From Caballeronia sordidicola (GTDB lineage Bacteria > Pseudomonadota > Gammaproteobacteria > Burkholderiales > Burkholderiaceae), in contig NZ_JNFG01000004.1 in NCBI RefSeq assembly GCF_000729995.1, positions 62,001 to 126,000 on the forward strand: a DNA stretch of 64,000 nt, in the 5' to 3' direction. The position numbers were made by a program, and so were the translations under genes. Within the stretch, counting starts at the first letter, position 1. Every line of letters begins with the position of its first letter. Under the pieces are notes generated by a model. It was not told the DNA's origin. It was given only the letters and a program-made list of their open reading frames with translations, and did not search any database. Of the stretch, positions 8,063 through 17,323 are shown piece by piece.

Positions 8063-9250
8063 GTGTCAAACAATTACTTCTTTACCTCTGAATCCGTCTC
8101 CGAAGGCCACCCGGACAAGGTAGCCGACCAGATCTCCGACGCCATCCTCGACGCCATCCTGGCGCAGGACAAGTATTCGCGCGTCGCGGCCGAAACCCTT
8201 TGCAACACGGGTCTGGTCGTTCTGGCGGGTGAAATCACCACGCAGGCGAACGTCGACTACATCCAGGTCGCGCGTGACACCATCAAGCGTATCGGTTACG
8301 ACAACACGGAATACGGCATCGACTATCGCGGTTGCGCGGTGCTCGTCGCGTATGACAAACAGTCGCGCGATATCGCGCAAGGCGTGGACGCCGCTCATGA
8401 CGACAACCTCGATCAGGGCGCCGGCGACCAAGGGCTGATGTTCGGCTACGCATGCGACGAAACGCCCGAACTGATGCCGCTGCCCATTCACTTGGCACAC
8501 CGACTGGTCGAGCGTCAGGCGAATCTGCGTCGCGACGGTCGCCTTAACTGGCTGCGTCCGGACGCGAAGTCCCAGGTGACCGTGCGTTATGTGAACGGCA
8601 AGGCGCATAGCATCGACACCGTCGTGCTGTCCACGCAACATGCACCGGACATCGAACTGAAGGCGCTCCGTGAAGCCGTGATCGAAGAGATCATCAAGCC
8701 GGTTTTGCCGGCCGAGTTGATCAAGGGCGATATCAAGTTCCTGGTGAATCCGACCGGACGTTTCGTGATCGGCGGTCCGCAAGGTGATTGCGGACTGACG
8801 GGTCGCAAGATCATCGTCGATACATACGGCGGCGCGGCGCCTCATGGCGGCGGCGCGTTCTCGGGCAAGGACCCGTCGAAGGTCGATCGCTCCGCAGCGT
8901 ATGCAGGCCGCTACGTCGCGAAGAACATTGTCGCGGCAGGGTTGGCTTCGCGATGCCTGATCCAGGTGTCCTACGCAATCGGCGTGGCGCGCCCGACTTC
9001 GGTTATGGTCAACACGTTCGGCACGGGCCGCGTGTCGGATGAAAGGATCCAGGAACTCGTGCTCGAGCATTTTGACCTGCGTCCGAAGGGCATCATCCAG
9101 ATGCTCGATCTGCTGCGTCCTATCTATGAGAAGTCGGCTGCGTATGGCCACTTTGGCCGTGAAGAGCCGGAATTCTCGTGGGAAGCCACGGACAAGGCAC
9201 TGCTGCTGGCGGAAGCCGCCGGAACGGAACCGGTTGTTGAAACGGCCTGA
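8063..9250 (+). CDS. metK: S-adenosylmethionine synthetase
   Basis: Makes SAM from methionine and ATP in the cytoplasm. The 395 residues match the family length and carry [25 protein letters not shown] (ATP site) and [16 protein letters not shown] (phosphate-binding loop). The start is GTG, with GGAG eight bases upstream inside a predicted stem. The gene is monocistronic, with its own promoter and terminator. Confidence 0.97.
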   Translation: MSNNYFFTSESVSEGHPDKVADQISDAILDAILAQDKYSRVAAETLCNTGLVVLAGEITTQANVDYIQVARDTIKRIGYDNTEYGIDYRGCAVLVAYDKQSRDIAQGVDAAHDDNLDQGAGDQGLMFGYACDETPELMPLPIHLAHRLVERQANLRRDGRLNWLRPDAKSQVTVRYVNGKAHSIDTVVLSTQHAPDIELKALREAVIEEIIKPVLPAELIKGDIKFLVNPTGRFVIGGPQGDCGLTGRKIIVDTYGGAAPHGGGAFSGKDPSKVDRSAAYAGRYVAKNIVAAGLASRCLIQVSYAIGVARPTSVMVNTFGTGRVSDERIQELVLEHFDLRPKGIIQMLDLLRPIYEKSAAYGHFGREEPEFSWEATDKALLLAEAAGTEPVVETA

Positions 9251-9270
9251 AGGTCTGGTTTGAGTATGTA

Positions 9271-9307
9271 AAAAAGCCCGCTGAGCGTTGCGCTCAGCGG
9301 GCTTTTT
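9271..9307 (+). terminator. metK terminator
   Basis: A 17-bp perfect stem (9271-9287 with 9291-9307) with a 3-nt loop, including A/T tails that supply a run of six T on the plus strand. Strong intrinsic terminator 20 bp after the metK stop. Confidence 0.95.
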
Positions 9308-9308
9308 T

Positions 9309-10174
9309 AATCATGGCGCAGTTGGACGTCGATCTTGCCACCGGGGGGGAAACTCCGCTTCGCCCCGCACTCACAGCGGCAAATCGGCGCACGCGTGAGG
9401 ACAACCGAGTTCAGACCAAGGCATTGCGTCTTCAAAAATAATCAGCGGACAGCAAACGCAAACCATCCGTCGCTGGTCGAAAGCCTGCGCGGACGACGGC
9501 TCGTCGTATTAATCACACCAGGCGCCAATTTCAATTTAGCCACGGGCGCACGTAATTGCGTTGGTTTTCGCAATAGCGCTTTAAATGCGGCCTGTCGCGA
9601 TGCTGCCCTTAATCGCAGATTCGAAAAAAATCCGTGAAACCAGGAGCGAATACCATCGACGGGGTGGGTATTCCTGAATTGTCCTGCGAGCAATTGAGTG
9701 CGCGCGGAATGATGGCGTAGGGCCCGAACAACGCTGCGTCCGGCTGGACGTGCAGCGCGGACGGCGGCACGGGTAAGACGATTCGTGAAACGAATATTCA
9801 TGGATTTCACAGGCTCGGGTTCGCAATGGCTGCAACCCGACATTAGTCGGATCAAAAAAAGCGTTCAACAGTTTGATCGATTGAACACAATAAAAGTTGC
9901 GAGCCTGAAGCGCGCACTTATTTAATAGATTTTCATCGAAAGCGATTTTCGATGGGCTCTCTCAATGCACGACGGCAGGTTATAGAAGAAATGTTACTGC
10001 CGGAAGTCGGCATTTTCCCGCACGGATGTGCGAGCAATTGTTCGACGGCCGAAACTCGCAGGACGGAGCGCTGGGCGGCCCGGGCGATTTACAATCGATG
10101 TATTCGCCCTAATTAGCCGGCTTGTCTACAGTCTGATCAAGCCTGCCGGCCAGATGCTTTCCCTGTGAGTCGAT
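9309..10174. other. 866-bp gap with no supported gene
   Basis: Several frames of 95-137 codons exist on both strands, but none resembles a known protein and none has a good ribosome binding site. Local base composition becomes more A/T-rich at 9860-9960, where an 8-bp hairpin (9934-9941 with 9947-9954) occurs. It may hold the promoter of the downstream dioxygenase or be decayed coding DNA. Confidence 0.5.
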
Positions 10175-10939
10175 ATGCCGAATCAATCGAAGTTGGAACA
10201 AGTCCGCGCGTTGCGTGAGAACGGCTACGTGGTGTTGCCGGGTCTTGTCACGCCGGAACGCTGCGAAGCCATGCGCGACCTTGCGCGGCGGCAGTTAGTA
10301 GAAGCTGCGGCGCCCGTCGAGTTCGAAGCCGACCTGCAATATCCCGGCGCGCCGAATTCGAAAGACGCGCCCGGGGGGCAGACCGTGCGACGCTTGCTCG
10401 ACGCATACGGGCGCGATCCGCGGTTCGCCGCCTGGGCCACGTCGCCCGATGTGCGTGGCTGGATGGAGGTGTATTTCGGCGAAGCGCCGACGCTTTCGCG
10501 CGCGCATCACAACTGCGTGATGACGAAACATCCGGCTTACGGCAGCCTGACCGGCTGGCATCGCGACGTGCGCTATTGGAATTTCGAGCGGGATGACCTG
10601 GTGTCGGCGTGGGTGGCGCTGGGTAACGAGACGGTCGAAAACGGCGCGTTGTGGTTCGTGCCGATGTCGCACAAGCTGCCGTTCACGTCCGAACGTTTCG
10701 ATAAAGCCAAGTTCTTCCGTTCCGACCTGCCCGAGAACGAAGTGCTGATTCGCAGCGCGGTATCGCCGAAACTGAATGCTGGCGACGTAGTGTTTTTCCA
10801 CTGCAACACGCTGCATTCGGCCGGCAAGAATCTCACCGATCAGGTGAAATTCTCGCTGGTCTACACCTATCGCGGCGCCAGCAACTTGCCGTTGCCGGGA
10901 ACACGGTCGGCATCTATGGAAGACGTGCCGCTTATTTGA
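10175..10939 (+). CDS. Phytanoyl-CoA dioxygenase (PhyH) family protein
   Basis: A non-haem Fe(II)/2-oxoglutarate-dependent oxygenase of the PhyH family. The 254-residue protein shows the iron-binding HRD in GWHRDVRYW (near residue 130), the distal His in HCNTLHSAG (near residue 212) and a likely 2-oxoglutarate-binding Lys/Arg region after it. The N-terminus (LRENGYVVLPGLVTPE) is typical. It stands alone, with convergent neighbours, so the substrate cannot be inferred; family members hydroxylate CoA esters, small metabolites and natural products. Confidence 0.85.
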   Translation: MPNQSKLEQVRALRENGYVVLPGLVTPERCEAMRDLARRQLVEAAAPVEFEADLQYPGAPNSKDAPGGQTVRRLLDAYGRDPRFAAWATSPDVRGWMEVYFGEAPTLSRAHHNCVMTKHPAYGSLTGWHRDVRYWNFERDDLVSAWVALGNETVENGALWFVPMSHKLPFTSERFDKAKFFRSDLPENEVLIRSAVSPKLNAGDVVFFHCNTLHSAGKNLTDQVKFSLVYTYRGASNLPLPGTRSASMEDVPLI

Positions 10940-10957
10940 AGCATGCGCCTGAACGCG

Positions 10958-11161
10958 TCAGCGCTTGCCCGGGATCGCCAGGCCGATCAATCCGGCCAAC
11001 ATGGCGACCGCGCCTGCCGCGATCAACCAGATTGTCTTGTTCGTCGGCGCGCCGGTGAAGAACCGCGAGACGTCGTTGCCCAATGAATGGAACGACTGGC
11101 CACCAAAATACAGCAGCACGACGCCGCCTACGATCAGTGCAATGGAAATCGCCTTGGTCAT
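10958..11161 (-). CDS. DUF3185 small membrane protein
   Basis: A 67-residue protein with two membrane helices (about 5-22 and 44-62) separated by a short loop with SFHSLGNDVSRFF. It matches the DUF3185 pattern of unknown function. It lies 30 bp after the MscS-type channel gene on the same strand and is probably co-transcribed, hinting at an envelope or osmotic stress role. Confidence 0.75.
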   Translation of the reverse strand: MTKAISIALIVGGVVLLYFGGQSFHSLGNDVSRFFTGAPTNKTIWLIAAGAVAMLAGLIGLAIPGKR

Positions 11162-11191
11162 GAAAATCTCTTCAATGTGCGGACGCCAAGC

Positions 11192-12034
11192 TTATTGGGC
11201 CTTGGCCGAAGCGTCCAGCGCCGCGTCAGTGCCAGGTGCGGGTGGCTGCGGGGCTGGCTTGATGCCCGGCTTGATCTGGCGCAGCAAATCGGCCTGCACG
11301 TTCGCGTAATCGGTCCGCTTTGTCCAGACGGCGACGTTCAGTTTCACGCCGGTATCGGTGTAATCGGAGACGGCGATCCACGGTTTGGTCTTGTCGTCGA
11401 TGATGATGCGCGGATCGGTATCCACAATCCGATGCAGCGAAGCCAGCGACTCTTCAATATTGTGATCATCAGGGATGATCACATTCAGCACCACGCGCCG
11501 CCGGTCGTTGGCCGTGAAGTTGGTGACCGGGTTCGCCCAGATCGTGCTGTTTGGTACGAACATGATGACGCCGTCGCTTTTCGTCAGACGAGTGCTGAAC
11601 AAGCCAATTTCGTTGACGGTTCCAGCAGTCGCCCCGGCCCCTTCAATGTAGTCGCCCACCTTGAACGGCCGCAGCAGCAACAGCATCATGCCCGCTGCAA
11701 TGTTCTGCAACGTGCCCTGCAATGCGAGGCCGATAGCCAGACCGGCCGCGCCGAGCACGGTCAGGATGCTGGCCGCCGCGACGCCGAACTTGCCCAGCGC
11801 TGCAACAATGGCAACCACGCGGATCGCCCATTGCACCAGGCTCGCCATGACGGGCGTGAACGTGGCGTCCGCGTTCGTGCGGCCGAGCGCGCGTTTCACC
11901 GCGTTCGCCACGCGGTTCGACACCCACCAGCCGACCAGTAGAATCAATATGGCCATCAGGATGTCGAAGCCGTATGTGACACCTGCTGTCAGCAAGAAAT
12001 TGTAGACAGGGCGTAGTTTGTCCAGCGGGTCCAT
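11192..12034 (-). CDS. MscS-family small-conductance mechanosensitive channel
   Basis: Inner-membrane channel that opens under hypo-osmotic shock. The 280 residues match E. coli MscS (286). Three membrane segments are visible, the last being the pore helix with the Gly/Ala pattern GAAGLAIGLALQGTLQN, followed by the signature LLLLRPFKVGDYI and a beta-rich cytoplasmic vestibule. The C-terminal tail is Pro/Ala-rich. The ATG start at 12034 is preceded by GAGGAGAAATTTC. Followed by the DUF3185 gene. Confidence 0.93.
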   Translation of the reverse strand: MDPLDKLRPVYNFLLTAGVTYGFDILMAILILLVGWWVSNRVANAVKRALGRTNADATFTPVMASLVQWAIRVVAIVAALGKFGVAAASILTVLGAAGLAIGLALQGTLQNIAAGMMLLLLRPFKVGDYIEGAGATAGTVNEIGLFSTRLTKSDGVIMFVPNSTIWANPVTNFTANDRRRVVLNVIIPDDHNIEESLASLHRIVDTDPRIIIDDKTKPWIAVSDYTDTGVKLNVAVWTKRTDYANVQADLLRQIKPGIKPAPQPPAPGTDAALDASAKAQ

Positions 12035-12282
12035 GAAATTTCTCCTCGTTCGAATGAACAGGGTTTGGCCGGGTCCGCCCCCTAATCGTTCCCCTGTTGG
12101 CCATTTGGCCGTGTCCCGAATATCGGGATAGCCTTGATGTTCTTCGGGTCAAGCCCGACACGAGTTCGCGCGATTCGCTACCATGGCGGACTTGGTGCAC
12201 GTCAGACGACATGTCCCGCGCGATTGTTGCTTGCCTGTGTTTGCACCCCCCTTTGTCCCTTCACCAATTCGAGGATTTCGTC

Positions 12283-13326
12283 ATGGCTTACGAAGCAGCT
12301 TCCGAACGCTATTCAGAGATGACTTACCGCACCTGCGGCAAGAGCGGCCTGAAGTTGCCGGCGTTGTCGCTGGGTCTTTGGCACAACTTCGGCGACACCA
12401 CGCCGATCTCCACGCAGCGCGACATCCTGCGCACCGCGTTCGATCTCGGCATTACGCACTTCGATCTCGCGAACAACTACGGGCCGCCGTACGGCAGCGC
12501 GGAGACGAATTTCGGGCGTTTGTTCAAGGACGATTTCCGGCCGTATCGTGACGAATTGCTGATTTCGTCGAAGGCGGGCTGGGACATGTGGCCGGGGCCG
12601 TATGGCCAGGGCGGCGGATCGCGGAAATACGTGCTGGCGTCTCTTGATCAGAGTCTGCAGCGCATGGGCCTGGATTACGTCGATATCTTCTATTCGCATC
12701 GTTTCGATGCCGATACGCCGCTCGAAGAAACCGCTGGTGCGCTCGCGACCGCCGTGCATTCAGGCAAGGCGCTGTACGTGGGCATTTCGTCGTATTCGTC
12801 GGCCAAGACGCGCGAGATGGCGAAGCTGCTGGCCGAGCATAAAGTGCCGCTGCTGATTCATCAGCCGTCCTACAACATGCTGAACCGGTGGATCGAGGAA
12901 GATTTGCTCGATACGCTCGACGATGTGGGCGCGGGCAGTATCGCGTTCACGCCGCTGGCGCAGGGGCTGCTGACGGGCAAATACCTGAACGGCATTCCGG
13001 CCGATGCGCGCGTCAACAAGCCGGGCGGCGGGTCGCTGAAGCAGGAGCATTTGAGCGAGAAGAATATCGATCATGTGCGCAAGCTCAACGAACTCGCGCA
13101 GCGGCGTGGCCAAAGCCTCGCGCAAATGGCATTGGCGTGGGCATTGCGCGGTGGGCGCGTGACGTCGGTGCTGATCGGCGCGAGCCGTCCCGAGCAAGTG
13201 ACGGAGAACGTCGGTGCGTTGAAAAACCTGGAGTTTTCGAAGGAAGAACTTGCCGAAATCGATCAGCACGCGACGGAAGGCGGGATCAACCTGTGGGAAA
13301 AGCCTTCGACGGATCAGCGGATCTGA
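12283..13326 (+). CDS. Aldo/keto reductase (YghZ/L-glyceraldehyde-3-phosphate reductase type)
   Basis: A 347-residue NADPH-dependent aldo/keto reductase, close in pattern to E. coli YghZ, which reduces L-glyceraldehyde 3-phosphate and methylglyoxal. The catalytic tetrad is visible: Asp in HFDLANNYG, Tyr in NNYGPPYG, Lys in SSKAGWDMWPGPYG and His in YSHRFD. The C-terminal cofactor segment VLIGASRPEQVTENV is conserved. The ATG at 12283 has GAGGAT upstream; the same frame stays open further upstream, but that part has no homology. Confidence 0.9.
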   Translation: MAYEAASERYSEMTYRTCGKSGLKLPALSLGLWHNFGDTTPISTQRDILRTAFDLGITHFDLANNYGPPYGSAETNFGRLFKDDFRPYRDELLISSKAGWDMWPGPYGQGGGSRKYVLASLDQSLQRMGLDYVDIFYSHRFDADTPLEETAGALATAVHSGKALYVGISSYSSAKTREMAKLLAEHKVPLLIHQPSYNMLNRWIEEDLLDTLDDVGAGSIAFTPLAQGLLTGKYLNGIPADARVNKPGGGSLKQEHLSEKNIDHVRKLNELAQRRGQSLAQMALAWALRGGRVTSVLIGASRPEQVTENVGALKNLEFSKEELAEIDQHATEGGINLWEKPSTDQRI

Positions 13327-13962
13327 ATTGCGCTGACGGGCATAAAGGGGCGCTACACGGGCTGCGTTCCCTTGACTCCTGATCGAAGCCGCAATGTTGC
13401 TTCGATACTGACGACCGGCTCTGCGTTGGCTGTATTGCCAAGAATGCCAACGGAATATCAGCGCCGAGTCTCATTTCACCTCGCCGAAACCAGCCTGACG
13501 GCAGCAGGGCTTTTGCCTTGCTGCCCGCACGGGTTGCTATCATGCGGACTCCGGAATGCTTGCTTCGTCCGCGATCGACTTCGTTGTCCCAGTTCGCAAG
13601 AGATTTTGCACGCTTCGCGCGACGTTGTCCCGACGATCCAGCCTGCAAATTGCGCATACAGGTCGACCATTCCAGTGCCGCGCGTTAAAAAAACGCGCCT
13701 TGAACCCGGAAATCGCGTGTGCGGTAAAATAGGCGTTTACGCGTGAGGCAAGCGGGGAATGCGGAACATTCGCTCCGAACGCGCGGGTCTTCGCAGCGCT
13801 CGACCTGGTTCTCGCATATCGCCGGAAATTCCGCTTTAGCATCACGCATTGCTTTCGTCGCGCCTTCGAGGTGTTGTCGCCGGAATCGAGCCCAAGTTGA
13901 TCAAACAACGGCCGCCGGAACGCACTACTGCGCCGCCCTGATTCCGCACTATCCATGAAGCC
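13327..13962. other. 636-bp gap upstream of fpr
   Basis: No frame here looks like a real protein. A hairpin with 7-bp arms and an A-only loop lies at 13680-13698. About 30 bp later TAAAAT (around 13723) could be a -10 element of the fpr promoter, with TTGAAC at a long 19-bp spacing. No SoxR or OxyR site was recognised. Confidence 0.45.
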
Positions 13963-14733
13963 ATGAGCAACCTTAATCCGCAAACCGTTCTAAGCGTCCA
14001 CCACTGGACCGATACGCTGTTCAGCTTCACTTGCACGCGCGACTCCGCGTTCCGTTTCGAAAACGGCCAGTTCACCATGGTCGGCCTCGAAGTCGATGGC
14101 AAGCCGCTGCTGCGCGCTTACAGCTTGGCGAGCGCGAATTACGAAGAGCACCTCGAATTTCTCAGCATCAAGGTGCAGGACGGTCCGCTGACATCGCGTC
14201 TTCAGCATTTGAAGGTGGGTGACCCGGTGTTGATCGGCAAGAAGCCGGTGGGTACGCTGATCGCCGACAACCTCTTGCCCGGCAAGACGCTGTGGCTGCT
14301 GTCGACGGGTACGGGCCTGGCGCCCTTCATGTCGATCATCAAGGACCCGGATGTCTACGATCGTTTCGACAAGATCGTGCTCACGCACACCTGCCGTTTC
14401 GTCGATGAACTCGCGTACAAGGACTTCATTACCGAGCACCTTCCGGCGCACGAGCATCTGGGCGAGTTGATCCAGGAAAAGCTGGTGTATTACCCGACGG
14501 TTACCCGCGAAGAGTTTGCCAATCGCGGCCGGATCACGGACCTGATCGAAACGAAGAAGCTGTTCGCAGACCTGGACGTGGCGCCCTTCTCCGTGGAAAA
14601 CGACCGCGTCATGCTTTGCGGCAGTCCGCATATGCTGCGCGACACGCGTCAGCTCCTCGATGAAATGGGCTTCCAGGAAGGCAGCAACAATCATCCGGGA
14701 CATTACGTTGTGGAAAAGGCCTTCGTCGGCTGA
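13963..14733 (+). CDS. fpr: Ferredoxin--NADP(+) reductase
   Basis: A bacterial-type FAD-dependent ferredoxin/flavodoxin NADP reductase that recycles reducing power during oxidative stress and Fe-S biogenesis. The 256 residues show the FAD motif RAYSLAS (near 47-53), the NADP-binding GTGLAPFMSI (near 117-126) and the C-terminal CGSPHML. The C-terminus ends in Gly after HYVVEKAFVG, as in the long-tailed subclass of Azotobacter and Pseudomonas Fpr. Single gene with its own terminator. Confidence 0.95.
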   Translation: MSNLNPQTVLSVHHWTDTLFSFTCTRDSAFRFENGQFTMVGLEVDGKPLLRAYSLASANYEEHLEFLSIKVQDGPLTSRLQHLKVGDPVLIGKKPVGTLIADNLLPGKTLWLLSTGTGLAPFMSIIKDPDVYDRFDKIVLTHTCRFVDELAYKDFITEHLPAHEHLGELIQEKLVYYPTVTREEFANRGRITDLIETKKLFADLDVAPFSVENDRVMLCGSPHMLRDTRQLLDEMGFQEGSNNHPGHYVVEKAFVG

Positions 14734-14777
14734 GCTTCGCTTGCGACCTTGGTACCTTGCCCGCGTGCTGGAAAACA

Positions 14778-14805
14778 AAAACCGAAGCCCTTGTGCTTCG
14801 GTTTT
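14778..14805 (+). terminator. fpr terminator
   Basis: An 11-bp stem (14778-14788 with 14795-14805) is followed by a T-run to 14807, about 45 bp past the fpr stop. Confidence 0.92.
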
Positions 14806-14807
14806 TT

Positions 14808-15094
14808 CATATGGCGGTTCCATCAACCAATCGCGTCATGCAATTCAACGTTGCGACAAGATGCCCTAAAAAGCGGCTTTTACTACTGATGCGGTTTGCG
14901 AAAGCCGATCTGATCTCAAATTAGTCCTGATACACAATTTTCGAACGTTTCTGGAAAAAATTCGCTGACACCGGGAAGTCAAAATTCCATTGTGTGCAAC
15001 GTTTTGCGACGCTTAACTTCCTCATTCCGATAAAATCGCGGGTTTTCCAATCGATTTAGCGCTCCGCGCTCGAGGTTTGAGGAGTCACCCGTTC
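14808..15094. other. A/T-rich leader before the amino acid permease
   Basis: This spacer is clearly richer in A/T than the flanking genes and should contain the permease promoter. GATAAAAT near 15031 is a possible -10 region, without a convincing -35. GAGGAG at 15080 is the ribosome binding site of the following gene. Confidence 0.4.
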
Positions 15095-16492
15095 ATGTCC
15101 CTGTTCCGCAAGAAAAGCATCGAGCACATGCTCGCCGGCGCGCAACGCGCCGGACTCAAAAAAACGTTGGGGGCGCTCGATCTGACGTTTCTGGGCGTCG
15201 GCGCGATTATCGGCACGGGTATTTTCGTGCTCACCGGGACGGGCGCGGTTCAAGCCGGTCCGGCGTTGATGGTGTCGTTTATTCTCGCGGCCATTGCGTG
15301 CGCGCTCGCGGCGCTCGCGTACGCGGAGTTTGCATCGACCATTCCCGTCGCTGGATCCATCTACACGTATTCGTATGCCACGCTCGGCGAACTCGCCGCG
15401 TGGGTTATCGGCTGGGACCTGATGCTGGAATACGGGTTGGCGACCTCCGCGGTGTCGGTCGGCTGGTCGGGGTATCTGCAGTCGCTGCTGTCGGGCTTCG
15501 GCATTTCGTTGCCCGTGGCGCTGACAGCGGCGCCCGGTGCCGTGCCAGGACATTTCACGCTGTTCAACCTGCCCGCGTTTCTCGTCATGATGGCGATCAC
15601 GTCGCTGCTGTCGATCGGTATCAAGGAGTCGGCGCGCGTGAACAACGTGATGGTCGCGATCAAGGTCGCGGTCGTGCTGATGGTGATCGGCGTCGGCGTG
15701 TTTCACGTCACGCCCGCGAACTGGCATCCGTTCATGCCGAATGGCTGGAACGGCGTGTTCGGTGCGGCGGCTGTGATGTTCTTTGCGTTTATCGGCTTCG
15801 ACTCGGTGTCGTCGGCGGCGGAAGAAGTGAAGAATCCGAAGCGTGACTTGCCGATCGGCATTATTTCGTCGCTGGCGGTTTGCGCCGTGCTTTACGTGGC
15901 GGTGGCCGCCGTGGTGACGGGTATTGTTCCGGCGGCGCAGTTCGCCAATGTCTCGCATCCCGTGTCGTACGCGTTGCAGGTCGTGGGGCAGAGGTGGGTG
16001 GCGGGTTTCATCGATTTGGGCGCGGTGCTCGGCATGCTGACCGTGATTCTGGTGATGAGCTACGGTCAGACACGCATCATCTACGCGATGTCCCGCGATG
16101 GCTTGCTGCCCGCGCGTCTGTCGACCGTGCATCCGAAATTCGGCACGCCGTTCTTTACGACGTGGCTGGTGGGTCTGTTCTTCGGGCTGATCGGTGCGCT
16201 CGTGCCGCTCAACGTGCTGGCGGAACTGATCAATATCGGCACGCTGGCCGCGTTTTCGATGGTGTCTATCGCCGTGCTGATTTTGCGTCGTACGCATCCT
16301 GACCTGCCGCGTGCGTTTCGTTGCCCAGGCGTGCCCGTCGTGCCGGTGCTGGCGGTTCTGGCTTGCCTGTTCCTGATGCTGAATCTGAAAGCGGTGACGT
16401 GGATTGCATTCGTGGTGTGGCTCGCAATCGGGCTGGCGATCTATTTCGGCTATTCGCGCTGGCATTCGAAACTGGGGCGCGGGGTGGAGTGA
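15095..16492 (+). CDS. APC-family amino acid permease (CAT/YfnA-like)
   Basis: Inner-membrane amino acid transporter of the amino acid-polyamine-organocation superfamily. The 465 residues contain about 12 hydrophobic helices. The first carries the substrate motif GVGAIIGTGIFVLTG (about 30-44), and FIGFDSVSSAAEEVKNPKRD is the family signature after helix 6, as in cationic amino acid transporters. The ATG at 15095 lies 10 bp after GAGGAG; an upstream TTG is less likely. Substrate unproven; CAT-like members take arginine, lysine or other amino acids. Confidence 0.9.
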   Translation: MSLFRKKSIEHMLAGAQRAGLKKTLGALDLTFLGVGAIIGTGIFVLTGTGAVQAGPALMVSFILAAIACALAALAYAEFASTIPVAGSIYTYSYATLGELAAWVIGWDLMLEYGLATSAVSVGWSGYLQSLLSGFGISLPVALTAAPGAVPGHFTLFNLPAFLVMMAITSLLSIGIKESARVNNVMVAIKVAVVLMVIGVGVFHVTPANWHPFMPNGWNGVFGAAAVMFFAFIGFDSVSSAAEEVKNPKRDLPIGIISSLAVCAVLYVAVAAVVTGIVPAAQFANVSHPVSYALQVVGQRWVAGFIDLGAVLGMLTVILVMSYGQTRIIYAMSRDGLLPARLSTVHPKFGTPFFTTWLVGLFFGLIGALVPLNVLAELINIGTLAAFSMVSIAVLILRRTHPDLPRAFRCPGVPVVPVLAVLACLFLMLNLKAVTWIAFVVWLAIGLAIYFGYSRWHSKLGRGVE

Positions 16493-16525
16493 CACGCGGA
16501 GGTTGAACCCAGCCGCTTAAGCCTT

Positions 16526-16551
16526 ACGCCGCCCATCGAGGCGGCGTTTTT
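16526..16551 (+). terminator. Permease terminator
   Basis: An 8-bp GC-rich stem (16526-16533 with 16540-16547) followed by a T-run, 33 bp after the stop codon. It separates the permease from the molybdenum hydroxylase operon. Confidence 0.85.
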
Positions 16552-16762
16552 ACGACCGCTTTCCGCGAGACGCGCCCCCGCAACCCTCTGTCCCCACCCG
16601 CCTTTAGCCCAATAGCGACGGTTTTCGTTTTGTGCTTTACTAAGTGCTACAACAAATAAACACGAACCCAGCCAGACACTCACACTCGTGAAGTCCGCAA
16701 GGCCAGTGAAACAAAAGCGATGAGTGAGCTTCGGCTGTATATCCCCCGAAGGAGACAGAAGC

Positions 16763-17239
16763 ATGGCGCTCAGCATCAGTCTGACGGTCAACGGCAAAGC
16801 CGTTACCGCCACCGTCGAACCCCACATCCTCCTAGTCCAGTTTCTCCGTGAGGAGTTGTGTCTCACGGGCACGCACATAGGCTGCGACACCGCCCAGTGC
16901 GGCGCATGCACGGTCCACCTGGATGGCCGCGCGATCAAGTCGTGCAACATCCTTGCCGTGCAGGCCGACGGGTCGTCGGTGACGACTATCGAAGGGATGG
17001 CGAAGGACGGTGAACTCCATCCCATGCAAGCGGCGTTCAAGGAGTGCCATGGCCTGCAGTGCGGCTTCTGTACGCCCGGCATGGTGATGAGCGCGACCTC
17101 CCTCGCCGCGCAAAAGCCCGATCTCACCGAAGCCGATGTCCGCGAACAACTTGACGGCAATCTCTGTCGATGTACGGGGTATCACAACATCGTGAAAGCC
17201 ATAGTGCAGGGCGCGCAAGCCATGAAGGCCTCGCCCTGA
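16763..17239 (+). CDS. Molybdenum hydroxylase small subunit, two [2Fe-2S] clusters
   Basis: CoxS/CutS-type electron transfer subunit of a xanthine oxidase-family enzyme. All eight cluster cysteines are present in the 158-residue protein: C41, C46, C49 and C61 for the plant-ferredoxin-like cluster and C100, C103, C135 and C137 for the four-helix cluster (CGFC and CRC motifs). The ATG at 16763 has GGAGACAG eight bases upstream. First gene of an operon running to 24276. Often labelled as CO dehydrogenase small subunit, but the large subunit argues against CO as substrate. Confidence 0.93.
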   Translation: MALSISLTVNGKAVTATVEPHILLVQFLREELCLTGTHIGCDTAQCGACTVHLDGRAIKSCNILAVQADGSSVTTIEGMAKDGELHPMQAAFKECHGLQCGFCTPGMVMSATSLAAQKPDLTEADVREQLDGNLCRCTGYHNIVKAIVQGAQAMKASP

Positions 17240-17323
17240 GCCGCCGCCCGCGCTTCAACTGAAGCTGCAACGAAGCCGCACTCACCTTTCCGATGAAGAT
17301 TCGCGCCTGAACAGGAGTCCGCG

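Noticed and set aside
8066..9151. Minus-strand frame of 361 codons opposite metK
   Set aside because: Shadow frame of a highly conserved gene, with no family resemblance.
9335..9868. Several 95-137 codon frames in the metK - PhyH gap
   Set aside because: They overlap each other on both strands, lack ribosome binding sites and resemble nothing known.
15056..16495. Long minus-strand frame of 479 codons opposite the amino acid permease
   Set aside because: It is Arg/His/Gln-rich and low complexity, the typical reverse shadow of a GC-rich membrane gene; the plus-strand permease has clear motifs and a ribosome binding site.
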